DNA of 37,788 nucleotides, taken from NCBI GenBank assembly GCA_003554945.1, contig PWHN01000087.1, forward strand, positions 1 to 37,788, in the 5' to 3' direction. The notes beneath the pieces were generated by a model. That model was not told where the DNA came from. It worked only from the letters and a program-made list of their open reading frames with translations, and did not search any database. Origin of the DNA: a bacterium. Lineage in GTDB: Bacteria > T1Sed10-126. The position numbers and the translations under genes are program-made. This document shows positions 8,743-15,721 of this stretch, in pieces. Each line of letters begins with the position of its first letter. The first letter of the stretch is position 1.

Positions 8743-9233
8743 CGTTCCTCCTCTATATCCATTTTCAAACCACGCGCCGTAAGAACACCCTCGCTCAATT
8801 CAAGACGCAGTTCCGAATCCGTTTTTATAACCCTGGTTTTACCATACCATTCAAGGTAATCGGTAAGCAATTTTTGAGAAAGATGTGGCCGTTTTATAAC
8901 AACTTCACCCTGAAGCCGAAGATGTTCGCGAGCCAGATCATATTGACCTTCGTGGGAGTAAATTTCCGCCAGAGTTTCCTCACCCTCGATGTATTGAATT
9001 TCCGGATTTTGCAAATTAACCCTGTTGTCACTTCTATAAGCCCGGGGAGAAAATAACACCCAGCGTTTATCCGGCCCTACGTTTTCAATTAGTTCGAACT
9101 CTTCCAGCAGATGCTCCACAGCTACTTCGTCCGTTGTATTATTGTCTGTTAAAGGAGCAGCGGTAAAATAATATAATAATGCCCCGGCGAAAAAGAGCAT
9201 CGCCAGGACTAATATTACTCGACTATATCCCAT
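8703..9233 (-). CDS. lptC: LPS export periplasmic/membrane protein LptC
   Basis: LptC is the single-pass inner-membrane protein that passes LPS from LptFG to LptA. The 176-residue protein has an N-terminal membrane anchor (about residues 5-25, VILVLAMLFFAGALLYYF) and a periplasmic beta-rich domain of the DUF1239/LptC type, seen in the alternating WVLFSPRAYRSDNRVNLQNP and VLTARGLKMDIEEERLELKS. The length is a little shorter than E. coli LptC (191). It overlaps the gene upstream by 19 bases and the lptA frame downstream. The assignment rests on topology, the C-terminal repeat-like strand pattern and the lptA-lptB neighbours; the membrane partners LptF and LptG are not in the window. Confidence 0.85.
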   Translation of the reverse strand: MGYSRVILVLAMLFFAGALLYYFTAAPLTDNNTTDEVAVEHLLEEFELIENVGPDKRWVLFSPRAYRSDNRVNLQNPEIQYIEGEETLAEIYSHEGQYDLAREHLRLQGEVVIKRPHLSQKLLTDYLEWYGKTRVIKTDSELRLELSEGVLTARGLKMDIEEERLELKSEVKFQGY

Positions 9234-9766
9234 TCTGGTCCAAGCGGATACTTTACTCCAATGTGACCACTTTCTTCACCATAAGGGCCGATCGTCTTTC
9301 GCATCTCACCATCAACAAGAAACTGCACCAGCTTCTGCTCCTCGGGCAAATTGTCAATCACTGAATTAACTATTGAATGTAGAAACAAGAACTCCCCCGT
9401 AGTCCCTTCGGCAGCGCCAATCAGAGCATCGTTAAAATCCAGGTAAACCGTTTGGCCTTCAAAAAAGACCGAATAAAGCTCTAAATCTTCAGGTAGAAGG
9501 GTGCTTAGTTCCGCTTCGTCAGGAGAACTTTTTAATTCATCAACTATCTGATGGACCCGGCGAGCACGGCTTTCAGTTTCCGGTAATTTTTTCTGCACGG
9601 CTTCCAGGTTATGTTCCCTCTCGTTTAGATAATATAGCGTAACCTCCTCCTCCGGCACCGGCTCCAGTTCGGGTTCCGGATCCGGTTCAATGGACCAAAA
9701 AAGGACCAGACCCACCACAATCAAAAGAAAGACAACTGACGCAGTCACAATTGCTATTTTTTTCAT
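9215..9766 (-). CDS. GerMN-domain protein, membrane anchored
   Basis: 183 residues. Residues 1-26 are a basic-hydrophobic anchor (KKIAIVTASVVFLLIVVGLVLFW), followed by a Pro/Glu-rich spacer (DPEPELEPVPEEE) and a GerMN domain at about 42-170 with VTLYYLNEREHNLEAVQKKL, VDELKSSP and the typical VYLDFNDALIGAAEGTTGE and QFLVDGE. GerMN domains occur in spore-germination protein GerM and in non-sporulating bacteria as cell-envelope proteins; the precise function is not settled. It directly follows an N-acetylmuramoyl-L-alanine amidase gene, a common pairing that suggests a role in peptidoglycan turnover. No sporulation gene otherwise appears here. The ATG has GGAGA nine bases upstream. Confidence 0.88.
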   Translation of the reverse strand: MKKIAIVTASVVFLLIVVGLVLFWSIEPDPEPELEPVPEEEVTLYYLNEREHNLEAVQKKLPETESRARRVHQIVDELKSSPDEAELSTLLPEDLELYSVFFEGQTVYLDFNDALIGAAEGTTGEFLFLHSIVNSVIDNLPEEQKLVQFLVDGEMRKTIGPYGEESGHIGVKYPLGPEWDIVE

Positions 9767-9885
9767 AAAATCAATCTCCAGAAATTTTTAACCTGACAAA
9801 TTAATAAGCCAAAGGTACGCCAATTCTAAGAATGGCGGTATTACCTCATCCGTTCACTGCTGAACGAGAGCTTCCAAAAGTTAAT
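9767..9885 (-). other. Spacer between amidase and GerMN genes with imperfect hairpin
   Basis: This is the widest gap in the large operon. It holds an imperfect inverted repeat at 9818-9837 (CGCCATTC / GAATTGGCG on the minus strand) with no following T-tract, so it is not a convincing terminator. It may separate the amidase transcript from the GerMN-lpt-rpoN transcript; I see no clear -35/-10 pair. Confidence 0.3.
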
Positions 9886-11088
9886 TTAGTGGTTGTTTTC
9901 AAGATAGTGGTAAACTGTTTTTGCTATTGCTTCGACAACAGATTCCTGGTAATCACTGCTTTGCAAACGACGCTCTTCCTGCGGATTTGAGAGGAAGCCG
10001 GCTTCTACCAGGACAGCCGGCATCTGGGCGTCTTTTAAAACCCAGAGCGGGGCCTGTTTGACGCCGCGGTTGGGGACGGGTAATTTATCTTCCATCAGGT
10101 CAACCATCTGACGGGCCAGGTCCTGGCTGTCCCGGGTATGAACAGTAGCGCGAAGCTGGTGCAGAATCCAGGCCACGTCGTCAAGCTCATCAGCATCGTA
10201 GCCCTCGTATTTAAGAACGCTATTTTCAGTCTCAGCAAGTTCCTCAGCGGAGGGGTCTGAAGCCTCGCCACTCAAGGTGAAAACTTCAAAACCACGAGCA
10301 TACTGTGAGTGGTGACCGTTCGCGTGGATGGAGATGAACATGTCGGCATTTAATTCGTTAGCAATTCGGGTGCGGTCTTCCAGCGAAACAAAAACGTCTT
10401 CTTCGCGAGTTAAATGGGTCTCTATCTGTTCATACTCACTCTCGATTCTATCAGCAAGGCGGTGAGATATATCCAGAGCAACCTCTTTCTCCATCAAGCC
10501 GTTAGGTCCGATAGCTCCCGGGTCACGGCCTCCGTGGCCGGGATCAATAACTACCAGCAGCTCCCCTTCGGCACGTTCCTCATCATCCATTTCACCTAAG
10601 AAATCGGCAACAGGATCAGCGCTTCTTTCATCCGCATCTACCGGTTCGCTCTCATCGGCTTCAACCAGTTGAAGTTGACTGCGGGAAGGGTTCCAGGTTG
10701 TGTTTTTTCCCAGTTCTTCGGTCATAAAATTTTCTACCGCGTTTACCTCTAAATATAACCTTTCTTGATGCAAATGGGGAGGATCGAAAGGCACTAAATT
10801 TTCGCCGTTAACAGCTACAAGACTTTTACCAGGACGGAATTTATACTCATCTTCGCCGGCATCAACTTCAAGTCGCTGCGTCTCTTCTTGCCAGCTAACG
10901 TCAAAACCAAGAGAGAAAAATAAATCTCTCAAGTCAAGCAGCACAGAGCCCTCACTCTGCCAGGCGGATACCTCGTTTAATAACCTTCCTTCAACATCAA
11001 CCAGGCCAATATTTTCCGCGTAAAGAGGGCTGGTTGTTATTATCAAAATCAGCAAAAAGACTGAAGCTTTAATGATTTTTTTTCGCAA
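9886..11088 (-). CDS. N-acetylmuramoyl-L-alanine amidase (Amidase_3) with copper-amine-oxidase-like N domain
   Basis: Zinc amidase that cuts the bond between MurNAc and L-Ala in peptidoglycan. The 400 residues comprise a signal peptide (about 1-24, ending SPLYA), a copper-amine-oxidase N-terminal-like domain at about 25-140 (SVLLDLRDLFFSLGFDVSW, RLYLEVNAVENF), a Glu/Asp-rich linker, and an Amidase_3 domain at about 175-398. Zinc ligands are visible in VVIDPGHGGRDPGAIG (His), the following GLMEKEV (Glu) and MFISIHANG (His); the catalytic Glu is in PAVLVEAGFLSNPQEE. The start is TTG at 11088 with GGGAGG eight bases upstream. It is the first gene of the long minus-strand operon, 119 bases before the GerMN gene. 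The N-terminal domain probably binds the wall. Confidence 0.93.
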   Translation of the reverse strand: MRKKIIKASVFLLILIITTSPLYAENIGLVDVEGRLLNEVSAWQSEGSVLLDLRDLFFSLGFDVSWQEETQRLEVDAGEDEYKFRPGKSLVAVNGENLVPFDPPHLHQERLYLEVNAVENFMTEELGKNTTWNPSRSQLQLVEADESEPVDADERSADPVADFLGEMDDEERAEGELLVVIDPGHGGRDPGAIGPNGLMEKEVALDISHRLADRIESEYEQIETHLTREEDVFVSLEDRTRIANELNADMFISIHANGHHSQYARGFEVFTLSGEASDPSAEELAETENSVLKYEGYDADELDDVAWILHQLRATVHTRDSQDLARQMVDLMEDKLPVPNRGVKQAPLWVLKDAQMPAVLVEAGFLSNPQEERRLQSSDYQESVVEAIAKTVYHYLENNH

Positions 11089-11237
11089 AACTTATCCTCC
11101 CGTTTCATTCCAGCCCTGAGCACTGAGCCTCGTCCGGTCTGGTTTATGATAGATTAATGTTTGAACATGAGCAGCTACAATGCTGCACCTCTGCTTTAAG
11201 TTTCGAGATTTTTGCTCAGGTGGTTAAGAAAGAAAAA

Positions 11238-11619
11238 TGGAGGCGGCGGGAATCGAACCCGCGTCCGCAATGCCTCGGATAGAAAGGCCTACATGCTTAG
11301 CTCACTGTTTAAAGCTTAACAGGTGCCTCCCAGCGAGCGGGAGCCTGCACCTGCCGCACCTCCCTTAATAGTTCAACCGACGGCGGAAGGGAAACGCCGG
11401 CGAACCCCTGCTTCCGTTACTCCGCTACCGGTTCCCACAGGGAAGGCTGCCGGGCGAAGCCCCGCACTAATCAGTGCGGAGTGGCGACTGTGTTAGGCCG
11501 CCATAGCCATAGGTTGTTCGGCAAATGAACAAAAGCCTGCTCTTTTCTAACGGGGTGAACAGGTCAACCCCGACATGCCCTTTCTCTCTTCGGCATTACG
11601 TCGAATCCAGGTCGCCCCC
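11238..11619 (-). ncRNA. ssrA: tmRNA (SsrA)
   Basis: Transfer-messenger RNA that rescues stalled ribosomes. The 5' end GGGGGCGACCTGGATTCGAC and the 3' tRNA-like end GGTTCGATTCCCGCCGCCTCCA fold into the alanine-type acceptor, with the G3-U70 pair recognised by alanyl-tRNA synthetase. CCA is not encoded. The tag frame read after the resume GCA is AGFCSFAEQPMAMAA followed by TAA; the MAMAA end is a normal degradation signal, but the Cys is unusual. GC-rich pseudoknot segments follow the tag. The molecule is 382 bases, normal for a one-piece tmRNA. smpB and rnr lie just upstream on the same strand. Confidence 0.96.
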
Positions 11620-11622
11620 TTT

Positions 11623-11652
11623 ATTTTAATTGTCTTTTTAGTTTTCCTGCAA
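11623..11652 (-). promoter_or_regulatory. Probable tmRNA promoter
   Basis: TTGCAG (11647-11652) and TAAAAT (11623-11628) are separated by 18 bases and end three bases before the mature tmRNA 5' end. The closeness means transcription would begin inside or right at the mature RNA, so the call is tentative; the -10 is the same hexamer as in the tRNA-Ala promoter. Confidence 0.4.
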
Positions 11653-11695
11653 CTTTCTTAACTGCCTTATTTTAACATTTATTCCCCGTTATGAC

Positions 11696-11868
11696 TAATT
11701 AGAGCCTCTCCGAAAAGTCCCCTCTCCCCCAGAGGGAGAGGGCTAGGGTGAGGGGGATAAAACGTCACAACCGTTGTTCGGCCTCTACGAGGCCTTTTCA
11801 CCCCCACCTTAATCCTCCCCCCTCAAGGTGGAGGAGATGTTTAACCCTTTTCGGAGAGGGTCTAATTA
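11696..11868. mobile_element. MITE-like composite palindromic element
   Basis: A 173-base element bounded by 22-base inverted arms (11696-11717 and 11847-11868) that differ at one position; both begin or end with TAATTA at the outside. Inside are a pyrimidine/purine unit (CCCTCTCCCCCAGAGGGAGAGGG then GGGTGAGGGGG), a short hairpin GGCCTCTACGAGGCC and a second unit (TTTTCACCCCC...CCCCCCTCAAGGTGG). It has no coding capacity. The same order of units recurs at 24261-24390, which suggests a non-autonomous element. No transposase is in the window. Confidence 0.6.
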
Positions 11869-11882
11869 CAAAAACTTCCAAC

Positions 11883-11969
11883 GTCATTCCGGGCAAGGGA
11901 ACGTAGTGACCGCAGACCCGGAATCTATGTTAACTTCAAAATGGCTTGCGGGTCGAAGCCCGCAATGAC
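11883..11969. repeat. REP-like palindromic pair
   Basis: Two palindromic units face each other: GTCATTCCGGG...CCCGGAATC and GCTTGCGGGTCGAAGCCCGC ending AATGAC. Both outer ends read GTCATT inward. The whole is enclosed by a short inverted repeat, CTTCCAAC and GTTGGAAG. It matches copies at 15469-15613 and 32531-32628. Confidence 0.65.
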
Positions 11970-12033
11970 AAAGTTGTTGGAAGGTTCTGAACTAATTACA
12001 GGTGCAGTAAAAACAAGAGCCAGAGTAAAAATT

Positions 12034-12492
12034 TTACCTGATTTTAGCACTGTATTGCTGGCGCAGACGTCTTTTGACGTCCTTTTCTTTCTTTTTGCGC
12101 CGCTTGTCCCACTTTTTCAAACCCTTACCCAGACCAAGACGTAACTTTACCCAGTTTCTTTTGTTCAAATAAACCTGAAGCGGAATAAGACTGTAACCGC
12201 GACGAGAAATTTTACCGGACAGTTCCTTGATTTCACGTTTTTTTAACAGCAGTTTTCGGGAACGTTCAGGGTCATGCTGTCTTTCAGCCGGCGCATTACT
12301 GTAAGGACCAATGTGCATCCCAATCACAAAAGCCTCGCCGTCTCGAATTACTCCAAAAGCTTCCTGTAGATTACCTCGCCCTTCACGTAGCGCTTTTACC
12401 TCTGTACCTCTCAAAACAATTCCAGCTTCAAAATAATCTTCAAACTCGTAATCGTGATAAGCCTTCCGGTTTCGGGCAAGCTCCTTACCCAT
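12034..12492 (-). CDS. smpB: SsrA-binding protein SmpB
   Basis: Binds tmRNA and delivers it to stalled ribosomes. 152 residues from the ATG at 12492, with the family motifs NRKAYHDYEFEDYFEAGIVL, GTEVKALREGRGNL, FVIGMHIGPYSNA, HDPERSRKLLL, GYSLIPLQVYLNKRNWVKLR and the basic C-terminal tail (KKWDKRRKKKEKDVKRRLRQ) that enters the mRNA channel. GGAGG lies six bases upstream and the start overlaps the rnr stop by eight bases; the frame is open a further ten codons upstream, but those residues are not part of the family. It lies directly between rnr and ssrA, forming a complete trans-translation unit. Confidence 0.97.
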   Translation of the reverse strand: MGKELARNRKAYHDYEFEDYFEAGIVLRGTEVKALREGRGNLQEAFGVIRDGEAFVIGMHIGPYSNAPAERQHDPERSRKLLLKKREIKELSGKISRRGYSLIPLQVYLNKRNWVKLRLGLGKGLKKWDKRRKKKEKDVKRRLRQQYSAKIR

Positions 12493-14413
12493 TTTTGTCC
12501 TCCAGCACTTCGACAAGCTCAAAATCTAATTCTCGGCTGGGAATGTCTACACGGGCAATTTTAACCCGCAACCGGTCTCCAATGCGCAGGACATGCCCGG
12601 TCCTCTCACCAATAAGTGAAAAGTCCGACTCATTGTAAACGTAATAATCATTCAGGCTGGAGACGTGCAGCAGACCTTCCAGGGTATTCTCCAGTTGAGC
12701 GAAACAACCAAAACCCATAATCGAGGTAATATAAACCTCTCGTTCTTCACCCACAGCATCTTCCATGTGCTGCAGCAGTTTGACGTCAACAGACTCACGT
12801 TCCGCATCTGTCGCGTTAATCTCCATTTCAGTTGTGTATTCGGCAAGCTCTGGTAGACGTTTGCTCCAGGAGTTACGTTTACTGTCCGACATTCCGCTGC
12901 CGTCAATAACCTCTTTCAGCAGACGGTGAATAACCAGGTCCGGATAACGTCTGATCGGCGAGGTGAAGTGACAGTAACATTCCGAGGCAAGACCGAAGTG
13001 ACCGAAGTTTTTAGGTGAATAGCGGGCCTTGCTCAACGAACGAAGCATGTTCCACGAAATAACTTTTTCTTCCCGTTCGCCTTCTGCTTGATCAAGCACA
13101 CGCTGAAAATCCGCCGGTGATATATCCCCCTCCGTATCAACACTGTAACCCAGCCCCTGTACAAAACGGGCAAAAGCTTCAACGTCTTCTTCAGGCGGCG
13201 GTTCGTGTACACGGTAGAGCATCGGAATATTTCGATTGGTTAAATACCGTGCAACCGCCTCGTTAGCAGCAATCATAAACTCTTCAATCAACTGGTGGGA
13301 CAGTGTATGTTCGACCGGAATTATCTCTTTAACCTCGCCTTCATGACACTCAAGACGTACTTCGGGCAGATCGAAGTTCAGACTCCCCCTATCCATTCTA
13401 CGAGCGCGCATGCGATGTGAAATAGTAACCATCGTATCAATTGAATCAGCAACGCGGTCAAGCGGTGGTTTTACTTCGCCCGTGTCCAGATAAGCGTCAA
13501 CCTGCTGGTAGCTGAGACAGGCGTCAACATCAATTACACTCTCCTCAAACTCGTATTCAATCACCTTGCCGGAGGGTTTGACAATTAAAAACACCGACAG
13601 GACCAGTCTTTCCGTTTCTCCGCCGAGACTACCAATTCCGTTTGAAAAACTTTTGGGGAACATCGGTATAACCCGGTCGGCAAGATAAGTGCTGGTGGCA
13701 CGTCGACGAGCTTCCGCGTCCAGGTTACTCCCCTCTTTAATATAGTGGCTGACATCTGTTATATGTACCCCGATTCTAAAATTACCGCCGCCGGTTACGT
13801 TTACTGAGACGGCATCATCAAGGTCCTTTGCATCAACCGGGTCGATGGTTAATACTTCCAGGTCACGCAAATCAGTTCGTGCTTGAATAGTTTCCGGCTG
13901 GGGCCGGTCGGATAACTTTTCCGCCTCTTTTTCTACTTCGACCGGAAAATCCGGGTTGAGCCCATATTTCTTTAACAGTAGTTTCTCTTCAGATTTAGGA
14001 TCGCCTCGCTCGCCCAGAACGTCGATTATGACACCTTCAAGCGGTTGATAGTTTTCTATCTCTACTTCTACAAGATCACCGTCTTGAACGCGTGAACTCC
14101 CCGATTGATCGGGCACACGCACGGTCCGGCCTAACCTTACTGAGTCAGGAATAACAACCGAGCCGTCACGGCTAATTCTCAACGTGCCTACAATCTTTTT
14201 TACATCTCGTTCAAGAACGCTCAATACTTCTCCGACCGGATTTTTTCCCCGGCCACTGGCGGTATAACGAACTAACACACGGTCACCTGTTATAGCGCTG
14301 CGTAGACGGCCCGGCGGGATAAATATGTCTTCCAGGTCGTCACGATCGGGGATAAAAAATCCATAGCCTTTTTCGTGTCGTTCTATTTTTCCTTCTAATT
14401 TTTTACTACTCAT
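12485..14413 (-). CDS. rnr: Ribonuclease R (RNB-family 3'-5' exoribonuclease)
   Basis: Processive exoribonuclease that degrades structured RNA, including the non-stop mRNAs released by tmRNA. The 642 residues show an OB/cold-shock domain at about 5-65 (GKIERHEKGYGFFIPDRDDL), a second around 75-130, the RNB catalytic domain with the metal-binding aspartates in IDPVDAKDLDDAV (about 190-202) and VHITDVSHYI, then CYCHFTSPIRRYPDLVIHRL, and a C-terminal S1 domain at about 555-635 (SIMGFGCFAQLENTLEGLLH). It is shorter than E. coli RNase R (813): the N-terminal HTH and the C-terminal basic tail are missing. The start ATG at 14413 follows GTGAGG. It overlaps smpB, in line with co-expression. Confidence 0.94.
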   Translation of the reverse strand: MSSKKLEGKIERHEKGYGFFIPDRDDLEDIFIPPGRLRSAITGDRVLVRYTASGRGKNPVGEVLSVLERDVKKIVGTLRISRDGSVVIPDSVRLGRTVRVPDQSGSSRVQDGDLVEVEIENYQPLEGVIIDVLGERGDPKSEEKLLLKKYGLNPDFPVEVEKEAEKLSDRPQPETIQARTDLRDLEVLTIDPVDAKDLDDAVSVNVTGGGNFRIGVHITDVSHYIKEGSNLDAEARRRATSTYLADRVIPMFPKSFSNGIGSLGGETERLVLSVFLIVKPSGKVIEYEFEESVIDVDACLSYQQVDAYLDTGEVKPPLDRVADSIDTMVTISHRMRARRMDRGSLNFDLPEVRLECHEGEVKEIIPVEHTLSHQLIEEFMIAANEAVARYLTNRNIPMLYRVHEPPPEEDVEAFARFVQGLGYSVDTEGDISPADFQRVLDQAEGEREEKVISWNMLRSLSKARYSPKNFGHFGLASECYCHFTSPIRRYPDLVIHRLLKEVIDGSGMSDSKRNSWSKRLPELAEYTTEMEINATDAERESVDVKLLQHMEDAVGEEREVYITSIMGFGCFAQLENTLEGLLHVSSLNDYYVYNESDFSLIGERTGHVLRIGDRLRVKIARVDIPSRELDFELVEVLEDKNG

Positions 14414-14547
14414 CAGATATACCTCACTTATATTTTTTTAATCAAAATTATTCTCAGGACAACCAGCTTCCCAGCCTTTACCTGGGTAGAGCCGGCGGGA
14501 AAATTCATCGGTTTGGCTGGCCTACAGACGGGGAGGTCGATTATAAA
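14414..14547. other. Spacer between tRNA-Leu and rnr
   Basis: Non-coding. It contains GTCTGTAGGCCAGCC and CCGCCGG-rich segments typical of intergenic repeat debris, then an A/T-rich stretch just before rnr with the SD GTGAGG. No clear terminator or promoter pair was found, so rnr may be read through from tRNA-Leu. Confidence 0.3.
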
Positions 14548-14631
14548 TGCCGAGGGCGGGAGTCGAACCCGCACGGGCGTTAGCCCACAGAGTCCTGAAC
14601 CCTGCGCGTCTGCCAGTTCCGCCACCTCGGC
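14548..14631 (-). tRNA. tRNA-Leu (anticodon CAG)
   Basis: An 84-base class II tRNA. Acceptor strands GCCGAGG and CCTCGGC pair, followed by discriminator A; the D-arm begins GGCGGAACTGGCAGACGC; the anticodon loop is TTCAGGA; a long variable arm (GTGGGCTAACGCCC) is typical of leucine; the T-arm is CGGGTTCGACTCCCG. CCA is not encoded. Confidence 0.95.
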
Positions 14632-14669
14632 GTCAATTCCATTATGCTCCGGACCAAACATAGATTAGT

Positions 14670-14698
14670 AGTATACGTTTTTGTATACAAAAATTCAA
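14670..14698 (-). promoter_or_regulatory. Promoter of tRNA-Leu with a palindrome in the spacer
   Basis: TTGAAT (14693-14698) and TATACT (14670-14675) are 17 bases apart, 32 bases before the tRNA. The spacer holds a perfect 16-base palindrome TTTTTGTATACAAAAA (14678-14693), and GTATAC occurs twice, again across the -10. The promoter overlaps the stop codon of the cyclo-ligase gene. Confidence 0.65.
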
Positions 14699-15243
14699 GC
14701 TACTACAACACGATCCACCGGCTGATCATGCTCCTCACGCGGTATGCTCTCGAGAAGTTGAAATTGATAACCAACTCCAATCGAGTAACTCCCAAAAACA
14801 CCGGGCAAAAGGCGGTCGTAGTAACCGCCGCCTCGGCCAAGCCTGTATCGTTGACGATCAAACGCAATACCCGGCGTTATTATTACATCCACATCCTGCG
14901 GTTTCACCGGAGAACATAGCTCCGGGTCGGGTTCCAACAATTCATAAGTACCCCGAGTCATCTGAGCGCTGGAATTTTGTACTTCATACAGGCCTAATTT
15001 ATTCCCCTCAACTCGGGGAAAAATATATTGTTTACTCTTGGCCGCCGGTGCCTCCATCAAACCAAGTGGACTTATCTCCCCGCCTGTCGGCCAGTAGAGT
15101 AAAATCTGATCGGCTCTTTTCACCGGCTTTAAGCTAACCAGTTTATCAACCAGAGCTTCGTTTTTAGATTGCCGATAATCTGGCGACAATTGGCGTCGTC
15201 GGGCAATAATTTCTTTACGCAATTCTTCTTTTTTGTCTTGCAT
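14695..15243 (-). CDS. 5-formyltetrahydrofolate cyclo-ligase
   Basis: Converts 5-formyl-THF to 5,10-methenyl-THF using ATP; part of one-carbon metabolism. 182 residues from the ATG at 15243, chosen because AAGGA lies six bases upstream; weaker in-frame starts lie at 15249 (ATG) and 15258 (TTG). Motifs are the N-terminal KEELRKEIIARRRQLSP, the substrate region YWPTGGEISP, and the signature IAFDRQRYRLGRGGGYYDRLL near residue 135, followed by PREEHDQPVDRVV. Length is standard. It stands alone upstream of tRNA-Leu. Its promoter was not identified. Confidence 0.94.
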   Translation of the reverse strand: MQDKKEELRKEIIARRRQLSPDYRQSKNEALVDKLVSLKPVKRADQILLYWPTGGEISPLGLMEAPAAKSKQYIFPRVEGNKLGLYEVQNSSAQMTRGTYELLEPDPELCSPVKPQDVDVIITPGIAFDRQRYRLGRGGGYYDRLLPGVFGSYSIGVGYQFQLLESIPREEHDQPVDRVVVA

Positions 15244-15258
15244 TAGCATTCCTTCCAA

Positions 15259-15721
15259 ACTAAGTTTTCCTTTGGCTCTGTTAAAATCTTTGAGTAGCCA
15301 CCGGATCTATCCGAAATGCCACTAATACATTTTAAGAATAAATCAGCCAGCATCGATGTTATAATTATATAGATAAAATCGGCAAATTTCAGCACTCATA
15401 ATTTCTCAAAAAGTTTGCCATTACTGGCTTCAAACCAGTACAAGACGACGTTTCTTGACATAAAGCTCGTCAATGCGGACTCCGATCCGCAATCCATGTT
15501 TTCACCCCCCTTTGTCTTTCCCCCCTTCAAGGGGGGAAAAGGAAAGAGGGGATGGTTTTGAATTAAAGATCGTCCGGAAATTCAACATGGATTCCGGGTC
15601 CCCCCGGAATGACGGTTAGTGGAGTTCGTTATTGCGGACTTCGCTCCGCAACCCAATTTAAGTTCAGAATCCAGCAATCATGCTCCAGAAAGAGCAGTCA
15701 ATGTGGGAGTGACTGGTATCT
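15259..15721. other. Intergenic region rich in palindromes upstream of the SulP gene
   Basis: No gene is visible in this 463-base gap between divergent genes. From 15259 to about 15410 it is A/T-rich and may hold the cyclo-ligase promoter. 15469-15613 is a REP-like pair with a second repeat unit inserted between its halves. 15631-15652 is a hairpin (TTGCGGA...TCCGCAA) and 15680-15695 a smaller one (TGCTC...GAGCA) in the presumed leader of the SulP gene. I did not find a convincing promoter for the SulP gene. Confidence 0.5.
15469..15613. repeat. REP-like pair carrying a nested pyrimidine-rich palindrome
   Basis: The left unit GTCAATGCGGACTCCGATCC leads into AATCCATGTT (15491-15500), and the right unit begins AACATGGATT (15584-15593) and ends AATGAC. 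Between them, 15503-15540 is the unit CACCCCCCTTTGTCTTTCCC followed by CCCTTCAAGGGGGGAAA, which is found again at 23709-23741 and 24337-24374. Confidence 0.6.

Noticed and set aside
11160-11190. Hairpin GCAGC...GCTGC after tmRNA as its terminator
   Set aside because: The stem is only five base pairs and no T-run follows on the minus strand.
11760-12000. Possible CRISPR-like repetition near tmRNA and similar repeat clusters
   Set aside because: The repeats are palindromic, of unequal length and not separated by regular unique spacers; no cas gene is present.
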